From Aurantiochytrium sp. KH105 (lineage: Eukaryota; Sar; Bigyra; Thraustochytrida; Thraustochytriidae): a DNA stretch of 64,000 nucleotides. Of this stretch, positions 20,738 to 31,603 are shown in pieces; position 1 is the stretch's first letter, and every line of letters begins with the position of its first letter. Both the position numbers and the translations under genes were made by a program. The notes below the pieces were generated by a model. It made no database searches, had not been told where the DNA came from, and saw only the letters and a list, made by a program, of their open reading frames with translations. The stretch is taken from the NCBI GenBank assembly GCA_003116975.1, contig BGKB01000111.1:62001-126000 (forward strand), read 5' to 3'.

Positions 20738-21497
20738 CTTGCCGAAGAAGGTAAAGCCTCGCTCGGTGTGCCTGCCTGCCTGCTGCTACCTAGCGCCGAG
20801 GCGTATCTGGCTCCGCGGTGCGTGCGTGCGTGCGTGAGGACGGCGCGGGCGCGGGAGTGAGTCAAGAAGTGAGTGAGTTGCTGGTTTGCTTCTCCGCCCG
20901 CGCCGTCACGCCCTCGCCGCCCGCGCCCGCCCGGCCTCGCGTCAGAGAGAGACAGAGAGAGGCAAAGGCGGAAATGAAAGAAAAAGAAAGAAAGGAAAAG
21001 AAAGGAAAAACAGGGAAAGAAATGGGATGAAAAAAAGAAAGTAGACGCCAGGCCACCGCGCGCGCCCTCCGACGCGCCGCGTGCGTCCCCCCTGGGCGGG
21101 TGGGGCGGGCCGGGGGAGTTGAGTCTGGGAGGGACGATCGATCGATCGATCGATCGCGCCGCGATCATGATGGGTGGCAGGGCGCCCAGGCGGCGGCGCC
21201 CGGCCGCTGCAGCCGGCAGCCGCACCGCAGCCGGCAGTTGCGGGGCCGCGAGGCCGAGCTCCGGGCAGGCGGCAGCAGGCGGCAGCGGGCGGCGCGCCAC
21301 TCGTTCCCCCCTCGCGCGGAGGGCGGGTGGGAGAGCGGGTCGGGATGGGGCAGTGCAGCGCGTGCACGCGCGGCACGTGCCGCGCAAGTGGGGTATAGGC
21401 AGAAAGAGCACTTGCGGGGCCGGCGCGCGCAAGTGAAAGTGTGGCGTGGACACTGCCGCTCAACTTCTTCCTGTCTCTTACCTTTCCGCTTTTTCCA

Positions 21498-21499
21498 TT

Positions 21500-21555
<56 letters not shown>
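21498..21555. repeat. (TTTC)n polypyrimidine tract 1
   Basis: About 14 TTTC units on the plus strand, giving a pure pyrimidine/purine strand asymmetry. Confidence 0.97.
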
Positions 21556-21966
21556 TTCTTTTTTCTTTTCCAGGTCCCTATCAGTCTGCATAGAACTATC
21601 GCGGGGCTTTTTCTTCCCGCCGGCCTCACTGCGCCAGGACTTTCTTCAACCTGCCGCGGCAGCGCGCGGCTGCCGCTCGCTGCTTCTGGCTGCCTGTCTG
21701 CCTCTGTCAGAGGCTGGAGCGGAGCGAGGGCGACCGAAGGCCGCTCGCCACCAACCAAACGCAGCGAGCGGGAAGAAGAGTATGTATGTATGTAAAACAA
21801 AAAAGAAAGCAAAAAACAACGGAAAGAAGAAGCCCAGTTGAAAATAGTTGATTGGCAGCGCAGCGGAAGAAAGTAGGAATCGCAGCGCGAGAAGTGGAAA
21901 AACGGAGACCGAAAAAGGCGGAAAAGTGACTTTCTTTTTGTGCAGCGCGTGCCGCGCACACCTGGT

Positions 21967-21968
21967 TT

Positions 21969-22048
<80 letters not shown>
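21967..22048. repeat. (TTTC)n polypyrimidine tract 2
   Basis: About 20 TTTC units in the same orientation as the tract 410 bases upstream. Both are preceded by CGCGTGC/CCGCGC-rich sequence. Confidence 0.97.
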
Positions 22049-22896
22049 TTTCTTTCCTTTTTCTCTCCCCCGTCTCCCTCTATCGCGCGCGCTACAGCTG
22101 CCTTCCACTTGTAGCAGTTGTTACTCGAGGTGCTTACAATAGTTATGCCGCTTCTCCATCTCGTTTCCGATTTTCATTCATCAACCCATCCGTCCGCGCA
22201 CACACACTCACACTCGAATGCGTGCTTGAGCAGCAGCTCCGCCCTCGAGCCCGAGCGAGCTTCGCGCCGCGTCCGCGAGACAGGCGCGCAGGCGCGCTCG
22301 CACTTCGCACTCGCGGCCGCCCGGACGCAGGCGCTGCCTGGCCTGCCGCGTGTCGCCCGCGAGAGGAGAGCGAGCGAGCGAGGGAGCGAGGGCGAGGAGC
22401 GGCGAGGCGGGCACTCGAGCGACGAGCGCGCACACCTCCCTCCCCCAGGAGCCGGGTGCACACCCTCTCGCCTCTTTCAATTTTTCGACGCAATGCAATT
22501 CGATTGTTTCGGGTCGCGCGTGCATGCATGCATGGATCCCTGCCACTCGATCAATCGAGCGAGCGAGCGAGCGACGTCCTACGAAACCCGCCGCGCCTCG
22601 TCGGCCGGTACGAGTGACGCATTAGCCTCGGCAACGTCGTCTTGCTGGCGGTTCGACGCCCGGGTCTGAACGCGAGGCGTGCGTCGCCGAAATGACCCAG
22701 GATGGGCGGGCCCGTGCTGCGTGAGTCGAGGAGGGGCCGCGCCGCCGCGACGAACGAACGGAGGGCCGCACGCGCGGTTGATCGATCGGTTCGGTCGATC
22801 GAACACCTGCCAGCTCTCAAAACCCGCGCCAAGCGAGGCTCCCGCGCTCCGGCCCAAGATGCGTGGACGGTGTCAAAGAAAGCCCAGAGCAGACGC

Positions 22897-22923
<27 letters not shown>
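22897..22923. repeat. (GA)n dinucleotide repeat
   Basis: Thirteen GA units in non-coding sequence. Confidence 0.95.
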
Positions 22924-22927
<4 letters not shown>

Positions 22928-23966
22928 AATCCGTCCCACCGTCCTTTTTTTTATAAAGTTGTGTTGCGTTTGGATGGAATCAAGGGTGTGCGCTTCGATG
23001 CGCTGCAGCCAATCAATCGATGGATCGATCGTCACGATCTTCGATGATGAGGATGGGCGATGATCAGAATGATCAGGAGGAGGAGGAGAAGGTGATCGTG
23101 ATCGTAGTGGACGTGATAAGCGATCGGGGCCTGCGCTGCCGACTGCTGAAGTGCGCACCACCCACCACCACCTGGCAGAGGCAGCTGGGGGGGATGGGAT
23201 GGCTTGGGAGTGAACGAAAAAACCGATCTATCCCAGGCTAAGCGAGCTCATTGCTTCCCATCCTGCCGTGCGATGGTTCCATCCGACGAGCGAGGATCGC
23301 GCGAGCGAGCGATGAATCGCTTCGCATGCATGCCTTCATCGATGCATGCATGAATGGATGCATGCCTTCATCGATGAATGCACGCCTTCATGCGCTTGAC
23401 ATTAACTCGCAGACAAGCGGCTGCGGCTTGAATGTAGCGTGCACTGCACGTGCGGGCAGACGCAATTCAGGCACCGCGTGTGGACAGAGATAGCCACGAA
23501 TGGTGAATGGATGGATGGAATAAGTGAATGAATGTATGGTGAGCCGTGAGCCAAAAGAAAACAAAAGAAAACAAAAGAAAACAGAAATAAAAAATCCAAA
23601 ACAAGCACCCAGGCTAGGCCCGCGCACTCCATCCATCCACCCACCGATCCATTGATTCATTCCTCCCTGCCTGCAAATCGCAAGTGTAGTATGCTATGAA
23701 ACCTTGTCAAAAACCCTTCTTCGCGAATCTCGCCTGCGTCTGCGAGTTGTAAAAGGATGGTCATTTCCTTCCTCTTGCCCACGACCTGCGCCGATCAATC
23801 ATTCGCAGCCGCCAATCGGTCGATTAGTTGATTCGATTTCGGTCGCCCGCCGCTGCTGTGGCGGGGCCTTGGCCTCTTCGAAGCGAGGCGGAAAACGTTA
23901 CTTCCACTCTTCTTTGCTGCTTTCTTCTTTCTTTGTTCTCGAGCTTTCTTTCATTTTCTGCGGCGT

Positions 23967-24016
23967 TGCGCTGCGCTGCGCTGCGCTGCGCTGCGCTGCG
24001 CTGCGCTGCGCTGCGC
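23967..24016. repeat. (TGCGC)n pentanucleotide repeat
   Basis: About ten perfect GCGCT/TGCGC units in non-coding sequence. It is open in several frames, so it generates spurious Ala/Arg/Cys-rich ORFs. Confidence 0.97.
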
Positions 24017-26348
24017 TCTTTGGCTCGACAAATGCTCGTTCGACGTGCCGTCGATAGGTGTGTGTACGCGTGTGCGCGATCGCTTGTGCATCGATTCGTC
24101 GGCTGCAGCAAGTTGTCTCCAGCCGCAGCCTCTGTCTGCCAGCCAGGTTGTTTCATCAATTGCGTCCACCAGGCTGTCAACTCACGGTTCAAGTTGTGCA
24201 AATGGAGAGAGAAAAAGGAGGCGGGGGACGCGACCTGGGCGTCCCCTCCGCGCGCGGAGCGCTGCGGCTGACGGTCCGAGCGCTCCGCTGCCGCTGTCGC
24301 TGCTGCCGCCGCCACCGTCAAGCGCTGTGCTGCGCTCGCGACCGTGAGTGCGTGCTGCGGCTGCTTCCCCGCGTTGCGGAGCACGCGCGAAAGGGGGGCG
24401 CGGCAGTGACGCTCGCCTTCGCTCATGGTTCGCTCGCACTCGTCGCAAGGCCGCACACTCCACCCTCTTTTTCACGCACGCACGCGCGGGCGCACATGCG
24501 TGCGTGAGTGCGGTTGATGATGATGTTTATACTTTTAGCGAGCAAGGGGGTGGATAGATGGATGATGTGCGAGGTCTGATAATAATTATCGGCTTGCTCA
24601 CTCAACGCGGGTGTGCGCGCTGCGGGTAAAGGAAAGCGTCCGTCTCGACAGAGCTGCTTGATTTTTTCTAGTGGCCGTGGTGGCTGGCTGGCTGCCAGGA
24701 GAGCTTGGTCGCAGCTACTGCTGTTTTTCTCGCCAGGTCGATTTTTTGCGCTCGCCTGGAAAAAGTTTGCAGCCAGATGAAGTTGAGCTCTTGTGCAACA
24801 AAGTCAAAAATAAAAGGAGGTCACGGTGCCTGGCGGTGCTCTCTCGGCACCTTATTCTTCTTTTTCTTCTGCGCTGCATGTCGCAGTGGTTGGTGGCAGG
24901 CAGAACGAATGAATGATCATCAAAAGCAAGCAAACCAAGCAAACAGGACGAGGCCCGGCTGTCACGGCGTCCCGTCCTGCGCTACGCCTCGACCTGTCGA
25001 CGGTGTGAGCGATACGGCCAACGGCCTAACTGTAAAAAAGATGTAAGACCGTCCGCCCGAAACAACCGCTGCCAGCTGCAGCGATCGCTCGATCGCTCGA
25101 CCAGGCCACCAAGCATCCCCGCCCCGCGGACCACTCCGTTCGCCGAGCTGAGTTCTTGCTCGCTGTCGCCTTTTTTCTGGTGGTTGTGGTGGTGGTGGTG
25201 GTTGTTGCTGCCGCCGTCTTGGAACAAGGGGGTGTGCACTCGCTGTGACTGCGTCCCGGCGAAGCCGGGCTCGCGCCATCTCGCACGTGCTGCGTGCGTG
25301 CGTGCGACTCGCAGAACTTGACGCCCGCCATTGCCAGTGGACGCTGCCGGACGCCGGCCCGCAGGCCGGACGGTCACGGCGCAGCGTCTTGTTTCCACTG
25401 CGCAGAACGTGAGTCGCGGTGTCAGTGCTGCAGCTGCCGGCCCGGCTGTTCGACTGCTGCTGCTGCTGCTGCAAAAAGGCATGCATTTCATCGCAAGCAT
25501 TGACTTGCCTTGACGGCATACATGGGAAGCTTGCGGAGGTCGAGGAATAGCAACCAAGCAGCGGAGACGGAAGTCGGAGGCGGACCAGACTCCGGACCGA
25601 CTTTGCGCCTTGGAAACCAAAAGCAAGATTGAAGGTATGTCGCATGTGAGTGGCAAAACGTCTCTCCTTGTGGTCATGTTTCTCACTGCCGAAGGCGGAC
25701 GCAGTGGCTTGCGCGGCCGACCGGTCGAATGGAGTGAATACCTCGAATCTGATGGAGCGCTCGTGAGCAACTAGGCCTAAGCAAGCAACTTGAAGCGAGC
25801 GAGCGAGCGATGATGATGCATTTTTATTGGTTTTTCCACCATCGTTCTCGGCAGGGCGGCCACACCACAACAAGCACGGGCGTGGCCTGCGAGAGTTTGT
25901 TGCGCTATACGTTCAAGTTGGAGAGGACAGCGCTCGCGCAAAGCGGTCCAGATTGCGGCATCCGAGAGCTGCCCAGCCTGAGTGATGAGAGTCCACTGCA
26001 GGCTTTTAAAGTAGGTTCCGCTCTCGACTACGCCTAGAACTGACTGCAAGGTCTGCATGAAAAATGTCGTGGTCTAATTAGCATGCATGGCATCGCCGCA
26101 ATCACAGTGCTCTCGGAAAAGCTACGTTCGCGTTGGTTGCAACTTGAAGCTTTCTTGCGTTGCGGTCGTTTACCCGGGCAGAAGAAAACAGTCGTTTCCT
26201 GTTCTCTCATCATGAAAAATAGGACCAATACTTTCTGCAATCGCGAGCGATCGCAAGTATCTTTGTGAGAACCCGGACCTTGACGTGCGTGAGGTAAGCG
26301 AAAGAGAAAGGAAAGGCAAGGCGAGGGAGGGAAAGTAGCGCAGACGCA

Positions 26349-27014
26349 ATGGCGTGGCGCTGCTCCGCGGCAAGCAACACGGAACTTGTGGCCAACCTGC
26401 ACAAGCATGGCCTGTGCAAGACGGAAAGCGTCCTCGAGGCTCTGCGCGCAACCGACCGACAACACTATGCCCCGAGCAGTGCATACGAGGACGCGCCGCA
26501 GTACATTGGGCATGGGGCGACAATCTCAGCGCCCCATATGCATGCCTGGGCGCTCGAGCTCCTCTCGTCTGTTCTTGATCGCCCTCGCGCCGCGGTTCTT
26601 GACGTTGGCTGCGGATCCGGCTATCTTACTGCGTGCCTGCACCGCATGGTTGCCCCGCGAGGAGGCACCACCGTTGCCATCGACTACCTTCCCGCGCTCG
26701 TTGAAATGACGCGCGAAAACTTGCACAAAGACGATGCGGCGCTCGCAGACGCCATCAAGCTCCATGTCGGGGATGGCTGGCAAGGCAGCCCGCAAGACGG
26801 GCCCTTTGACGCCATTCATGTCGGTGCCGCCGCCGATGGTCTCCCGCAGGCACTCGTTGACCAACTTCGTCCTGGAGGGCGCATGATCATCCCTGTCGGC
26901 CCTCAAGACGGTGACCAGCATCTCTTTCAATACGACAAGGATACCGAGGGAAAACTCACGTCCAAAATCATTACTGGTGTCAGATACGTGCCTCTCGTGC
27001 GCGCACACTCGTGA
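26349..27014 (+). CDS. PCMT1: Protein-L-isoaspartate O-methyltransferase
   Basis: Repairs age-damaged proteins by methylating L-isoaspartyl residues with S-adenosylmethionine; normally a soluble cytosolic enzyme. At 221 residues it has the family's usual length. The N-terminus has the PIMT signature (Asn-rich start, then LxxxGxxxxxxVxxAxxxxDRxxY, residues about 15-40). The substrate loop GHGATISAPHMHA lies at about 54-66. SAM motif I, LDVGCGSGY (residues 84-92), and later GPFDAIHVGAAA and LRPGGRMIIPVG complete the fold. Start context is ACGCAATGGCG. No targeting peptide is evident. It is convergent with the WDR7-like gene, leaving 205 bases between stops. Confidence 0.97.
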   Translation: MAWRCSAASNTELVANLHKHGLCKTESVLEALRATDRQHYAPSSAYEDAPQYIGHGATISAPHMHAWALELLSSVLDRPRAAVLDVGCGSGYLTACLHRMVAPRGGTTVAIDYLPALVEMTRENLHKDDAALADAIKLHVGDGWQGSPQDGPFDAIHVGAAADGLPQALVDQLRPGGRMIIPVGPQDGDQHLFQYDKDTEGKLTSKIITGVRYVPLVRAHS

Positions 27015-27219
27015 AGACGCTGCTCTGGCTACTACTACTTTTGCTGCTGCTGCTGCTGCTGCCACGGTCGCTGCCGCTTGAGCGTGTATATACTTTTTAT
27101 GCTTCTCATGATCGCGTCGCACTTTGCTTGATGACGATCTTCCGTTCTCTCTGTTTCTCTCTCTGTTTCTCTCTCTCTCTCTCACTCAAGGCTTTCGCTT
27201 CTCTTGCATGCATGCCAAC

Positions 27220-27376
27220 TCAACGCAGAATCTCCGCAAGGTTGACGCGTGTCTTGCCATCTTCTCGGATCAATCGCGTCCAGTCAAGCGAGCAATTGTG
27301 TATCACATCCAGCGCTGAAGATTGCGCTTGCATGTGCATCTGCCCCGACGACCCAGACCCTTGCTGACCTTGTTGC

Positions 27377-27408
<32 letters not shown>

Positions 27409-30400
27409 CCGCTGCAGTAGTTGCTGCTGCGTTGGCTGGATACGAGGCAGCTTGACAACGCGCTGACAGGATCCTTGAATGCCCAAAAGACCAGAGAAAA
27501 ATCCGACACTACCACCCGTGTTCCAAACCCTGATTGCCGATTCTTGCGCTGCATATGACACCATCCTTTCGCCATCAGCAGGGTCCAGAAAAACGGCCGA
27601 AACAGGACCCGCATGGCCTTCAAGAATACGCCACTTGGTTGCCGTGCGCAAATCGTAAATCAAAATGATCGAGTCCACCGTGCCCACCGCGAAACGCTGC
27701 GACTGCTGATGAAACGAGACCATCGGATACCGCTTCACAAGCTGATGGAGGACAATCGTGCTAAACTTGAGACATGCCTTGCGAATCTCGCTCTCTGAAG
27801 GATCCAGAGTCTTGATCACGATCTCCACAACCGCCGGAAGGTGCCGCAACAATGCGACCGGATGCCGCTTAATGAACTTGCTCAACGCCATCAAAGCTTG
27901 TCTGTGTCGCCCCGGACGAACAGCGTCGCGACCCACGGTCTCAATGAACACAAGGGGCTGGACTGTCGCAATCTCAAACAGGGCGCGTTGACATCCTGTC
28001 GCCGTTGACGCCGACATTGACGTCTGCGCTCCACCTGCGCCCGATCGCTGCTGCCCCTGCTGCAGCTGTTGCTGCATTTGCCCCTGCGATTTCGAGGACG
28101 ACGATCCTTGCTCCTGCTGCCCAAAGGGCCCGACCAAGTCAAGTGTCATAATCAGGTCACTAATGAGCCCCGAGAGATCCTCAATGTACGGGCGCCACAC
28201 GTAAAACCCGCGCGCCAAAAGTTCCGCCGCAATGATAGTGTCCTCGTTGTTGCGCTCCGCCACAAAGCGTCGCAAGGCCCCGGCCACGAGCCGCGCAGAC
28301 GACGGCGCGAGATCCTCCGGGTGCGTCACACCCATCATGCCCAGCACCACAACCGCGTGTCTATCAAGCCCATCGGAAAGGTGCAAACGCGCCGCCCATT
28401 GCGCCGTGCGCGCCACGCGCATTGGGGCAGGCATGCGCTCCACAGAAACCTGAAGCAGCAAGCGAGCAGCCACGTGCACATCCTCGCTCGAACGTGTGCT
28501 CAGGACAAATTGACTCATCATATCCAGACATGGAAACATGTACTGCCTCTCCATGATGAGTCGATCGGGGAAAACAATGCCATAATGCGACACGAGGCTC
28601 GACATGAGTGCTTGCTGCCGCTCGTCCAGCGAGTCCGAAGCCAGCAAGCTAATGAATAGCGAAATGAGACCCAACGTCTGTGAAGCAGTAAAGCGGTCCG
28701 AACACACCCACCGACGCGAGTTATCTGCTAGTACAACAAACATGTCCGCACTCGGCAATGCATGCACAAGAAACCGAAAACGATCATGGGAAGGCGCCTT
28801 CACGCGAAGAATTTTCTCGACCTGGGCGTCCAGGTCCGTGTCCAAACCCCACTCGAGAAAGAAACTCATAAGCGATAGCAGAGACGCCGTACACGTTGTG
28901 ACCTCGTGCATGTGCAGCGTCCAAATCTTGAGCCCCAGCACGGGCTCAAGAAACGAGATACCCGCCCCGCATGCCAAACTCTCGTCGTGCAATGACGTCG
29001 ACGTCGAAGTTACTTGCCGCGAGGACCGAATGCCAGGAATCGGCGCGAGCGATGAACTTGCCGACGACGTCGACTCCGTACGCCGCCGAATCTCTGCAGC
29101 CGTAATCGACGCCTGAGGTGCGGACTGCCGCGTTTCTTGCACGCTTGGTGGTGCCGGCGGATACACGCCATACACATACGGTGATGTATAGAGCGTGCTG
29201 TTTTTCAGTACCCGCTGAGAAATCAGGTCAAAGCTCCAATCATTCCCGAGCTCCACATGAAAAGGAGATGCCCATCGAAGCGCGTTGGCGTCCACATTAG
29301 CGGGACCCAGGTACACCCTGTACACTTGCTCATACGAATCATTCAGTATGACCAGAGCTTTGTCAAAGAACTCGTCCACGATGCAGAGCTTTCCATCTGC
29401 AAAAGGTGAAATCGACATGGCGTCCACACTCTGCAGATTGATGCGAATGTCCAAAATAAAGTTCGTCTCAAGTGTCGTCAGGTCGAGCTCAAACAAACTA
29501 ATTACAGACGAGTTGCTCGCAGCGATCACAACATGGTACAAATCCCTGCTCCGAATCGGCCATTCCACAGAAAGGTTTTCCTCACTCTCAGCTTCGCCTT
29601 GGGAATTTGAATTCATCTTCTCGTTCCTTTGTTGGCGAAAGCGTTGCGACTTTTGCGATCCTGAATATGAACGCGACGAGCGATCCCATGACGGGTCCGG
29701 GGCCGGTTTGCACGTGATCACCTGTCGCTGAGGTGGCGGCGCCCGGCAGGCTCTTTGCGTATCTGCATTTGCTGGTGCTGGTGTTGCTGCTGGTGTTGCT
29801 GCTGGTGCTGGTGCCTCCTCGATGGGCGGTAATTCTGCGTCGTCGCCTAAAGACGTCTCATTCTGTGCTGTATTGTTTTCTCCTTTTTCTTGCTGCGCAT
29901 CAAGCGTGGCTTCTCCCGTCGTTGCGTGAAACGAAGAGTCTCCCCAAGGAAGCTCGTGTGCACGGTAAGCCCGCAAAACGCGCCGTCGACGTTTGCCACG
30001 CGGGTGTGCGGGTCGCGAATCCACGCCAGCGTCATTGCCCTCGGGCCCGCCCTGCTCCAAGCAGAGAAAAACCTCAGAGGAACCCAACTGTACGACGTGC
30101 ACGACACGCGATCGGCCAAGATTAAGCCCCCAGCTCTCCACGCGGCCATCGAAGCGCGCAATCTCTTCAGCAACAACGTTAAGCTTCGAGGGCGAGAGAA
30201 TCACGTCGCGGTCCGCGGAGGCATCCATTGGCGCAAAAGACATTGACTCAAAGTCGAATATGCGTAACTGGCCCGTTTCCATCTCGCAAATGAGCCTACA
30301 TGGTTGAGCGGGCGTGGGGTCGCTGCACTCGATTGAGCGAAAGCACGTCGCCCCGACGTCATACAAGAGGCTCCGAGTCTCTGCGTCAATGATGGACACG

Positions 30401-30966
30401 GTGCTTGCTGTGCGGCTCATGACAATGCACAAATACTGCTTGTCAGGAACAAAGACGCTTGATTTTAGGTACCCAGCTCGCCGGCCAAACTTTCGCTTGA
30501 ACAGACATTGGCCCTTTTCCAGCTCCCACCAGCAGACGGTTCCGCTGGCATCAATACTCACGAGTATAATGTCATTTCCGAGCAAGACGATCCACACGCC
30601 TCGCACGCAAAATCCATCATGGCCCAAAAATGCATACTGGAGTTTGCCACTGTGGTACACGTTGATGAGCCCATGCGCAAAGCCAACGGCGCGGATCTCG
30701 CCGCTCCGTGCGTGCGCTGTTGGTTCGCTTTCGGGCTCTTCTTCCTCCGTATATACGCAGACGCCAAGCCACAAACTATCCTCGCTCGCGCGTTGGCTCG
30801 CCTGGACCCAGGTCGCGCCGCTGCTCGCTGGTCCCGAGCCAGCTCCAGCTGCGCCCGACATCATGCCCGAGCTGCTCGCGCTCACGGAGAGCCCGCCCGA
30901 CCCCGACCCGCCGGAAGCGAGTTTTGGGGATTCCATTGCGGACGTCGAGACCGTGCTCGTCTGCAT
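27220..30966 (-). CDS. WDR7-like: WD40/HEAT protein, WDR7 (rabconnectin-3 beta)-like
   Basis: A large scaffold of 1248 residues. The N-terminal WD40 propeller begins near residue 60 (LGVCVYT, then GFAHGLINVYHSGKLQYAFLGH), with repeats such as VCWWELEKGQCLFKRKFG that resemble WDR7. Low-complexity linkers (Ala/Pro/Thr- and Ser-rich) follow, then a helical HEAT-like part around residues 840-1090. A second, C-terminal set of WD repeats (FAVGTVDSIILIYDLRTATKW, VSYAAQESAIRVWN) follows, interrupted by a poly-Gln run near 1178-1200. In animals rabconnectin-3 regulates V-ATPase assembly and vesicle acidification; that role is inferred here. The length is somewhat shorter than human WDR7. An alternative start is Met11 (30936). 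The glutamine run varies easily in length, so its assembly should be treated with care. Confidence 0.85.
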
Positions 30967-31603
30967 TCAACCCAGCCCGGCCTCGTCGGCCAGCGGCCAG
31001 GGCGCTCGCTCGCCCAGCTCGCCGGGCTCCTCGTCCCGAGGCTTCGCGCGAGGTCGTCTCGAGTCGCAGCAGATACAGCAGCAGCTCTGCTGCGCCTCGT
31101 CCCCGACGCAAGCGAGCGAGCAAGCGAGCGAGCGGGCGGGCGAGCGAGCTCTCGCCGCCGAGGCAGGCCCGCCGAGGTCCTCGCCGCGGCGCTGCAGCGG
31201 CGCCCGCGGGCGCGGCCGGCCGGGTCTGGCGCCGCGCCGCGTCGCGTCGCGGTCGGTTCGATCTCGCCTTTCTTCGATGTCGCCCTCCTCTCGCGCCGCG
31301 CCTCGGCGGGCTGCGCGACCGCCGGCCGGTCGCGGCGCGGGCGCGGCGGCCGGTGGGTCTGTCGGGCGGTCGGGCGCCCGCGGGCTGCGAGAAGCGGAGC
31401 GCGAATGCGCGCGGGAGCGAGGCTCGCGAGGAGGCCTCGCGGAAGGGCAATTTGGATTTTATCGTCAGAACTGGGAAGAGACCTAAGGGAGCGGATAGGC
31501 CGCGACGCAGGCCCGCTGTCCCCGCGCGGCGACGAACCTGAGAGCGCTCGCGACGCTGCGCGGGGAAGGAGGGGAGAAGAGGGGAGACGGGGAGGGGGAG
31601 GCG
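30967..31603. other. Intergenic region between WDR7-like and GH31 genes
   Basis: About 640 bases of very GC-rich sequence with GCGAGCGAGC repeats near 31110-31150. It is the 5' flank of the WDR7-like gene and the 3' flank of the GH31 gene. Overlapping Arg/Ala-rich frames on both strands look spurious. Confidence 0.5.

Larger units (their letters stand above)
20738..26348. other. Long gene-free region rich in microsatellites
   Basis: About 5.6 kb between the divergent coiled-coil and PIMT genes. It holds a GATC run (about 21136-21156), two TTTC tracts (21498-21555 and 21967-22048), a GA run (22897-22923), an AAAAGAAAAC repeat (about 23555-23583), a TGCGC tract (23967-24016) and a TAGGCCTA palindrome (25772-25779). 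Long overlapping frames on both strands (for example 24962-25873 minus) have random-looking composition and no motif. I see no gene. Confidence 0.55.

Noticed and set aside
19002-20860. Plus-strand open frames of 611 and 476 codons opposite the coiled-coil gene
   Set aside because: They are Ala/Ser- and Leu/Gly-rich complements of the GCC/GAG-biased coiled coil, with no motif. The minus frame carries an EF-hand and heptads.
22598-22668. Possible tRNA: GGTTCGACGCC resembles a B box
   Set aside because: No acceptor or anticodon stem can be folded around it, and the A-box candidate is poor.
24515-24582. GATGATGATG followed by CTGA resembling a C/D snoRNA
   Set aside because: No terminal stem and no rRNA complementarity that I recognise. 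GAT repeats produce false C boxes.
24962-25873. Minus-strand 303-codon frame with a poly-Gln stretch
   Set aside because: Composition resembles translated GC-rich non-coding DNA, and the Gln run comes from a CTG microsatellite. No domain is visible.
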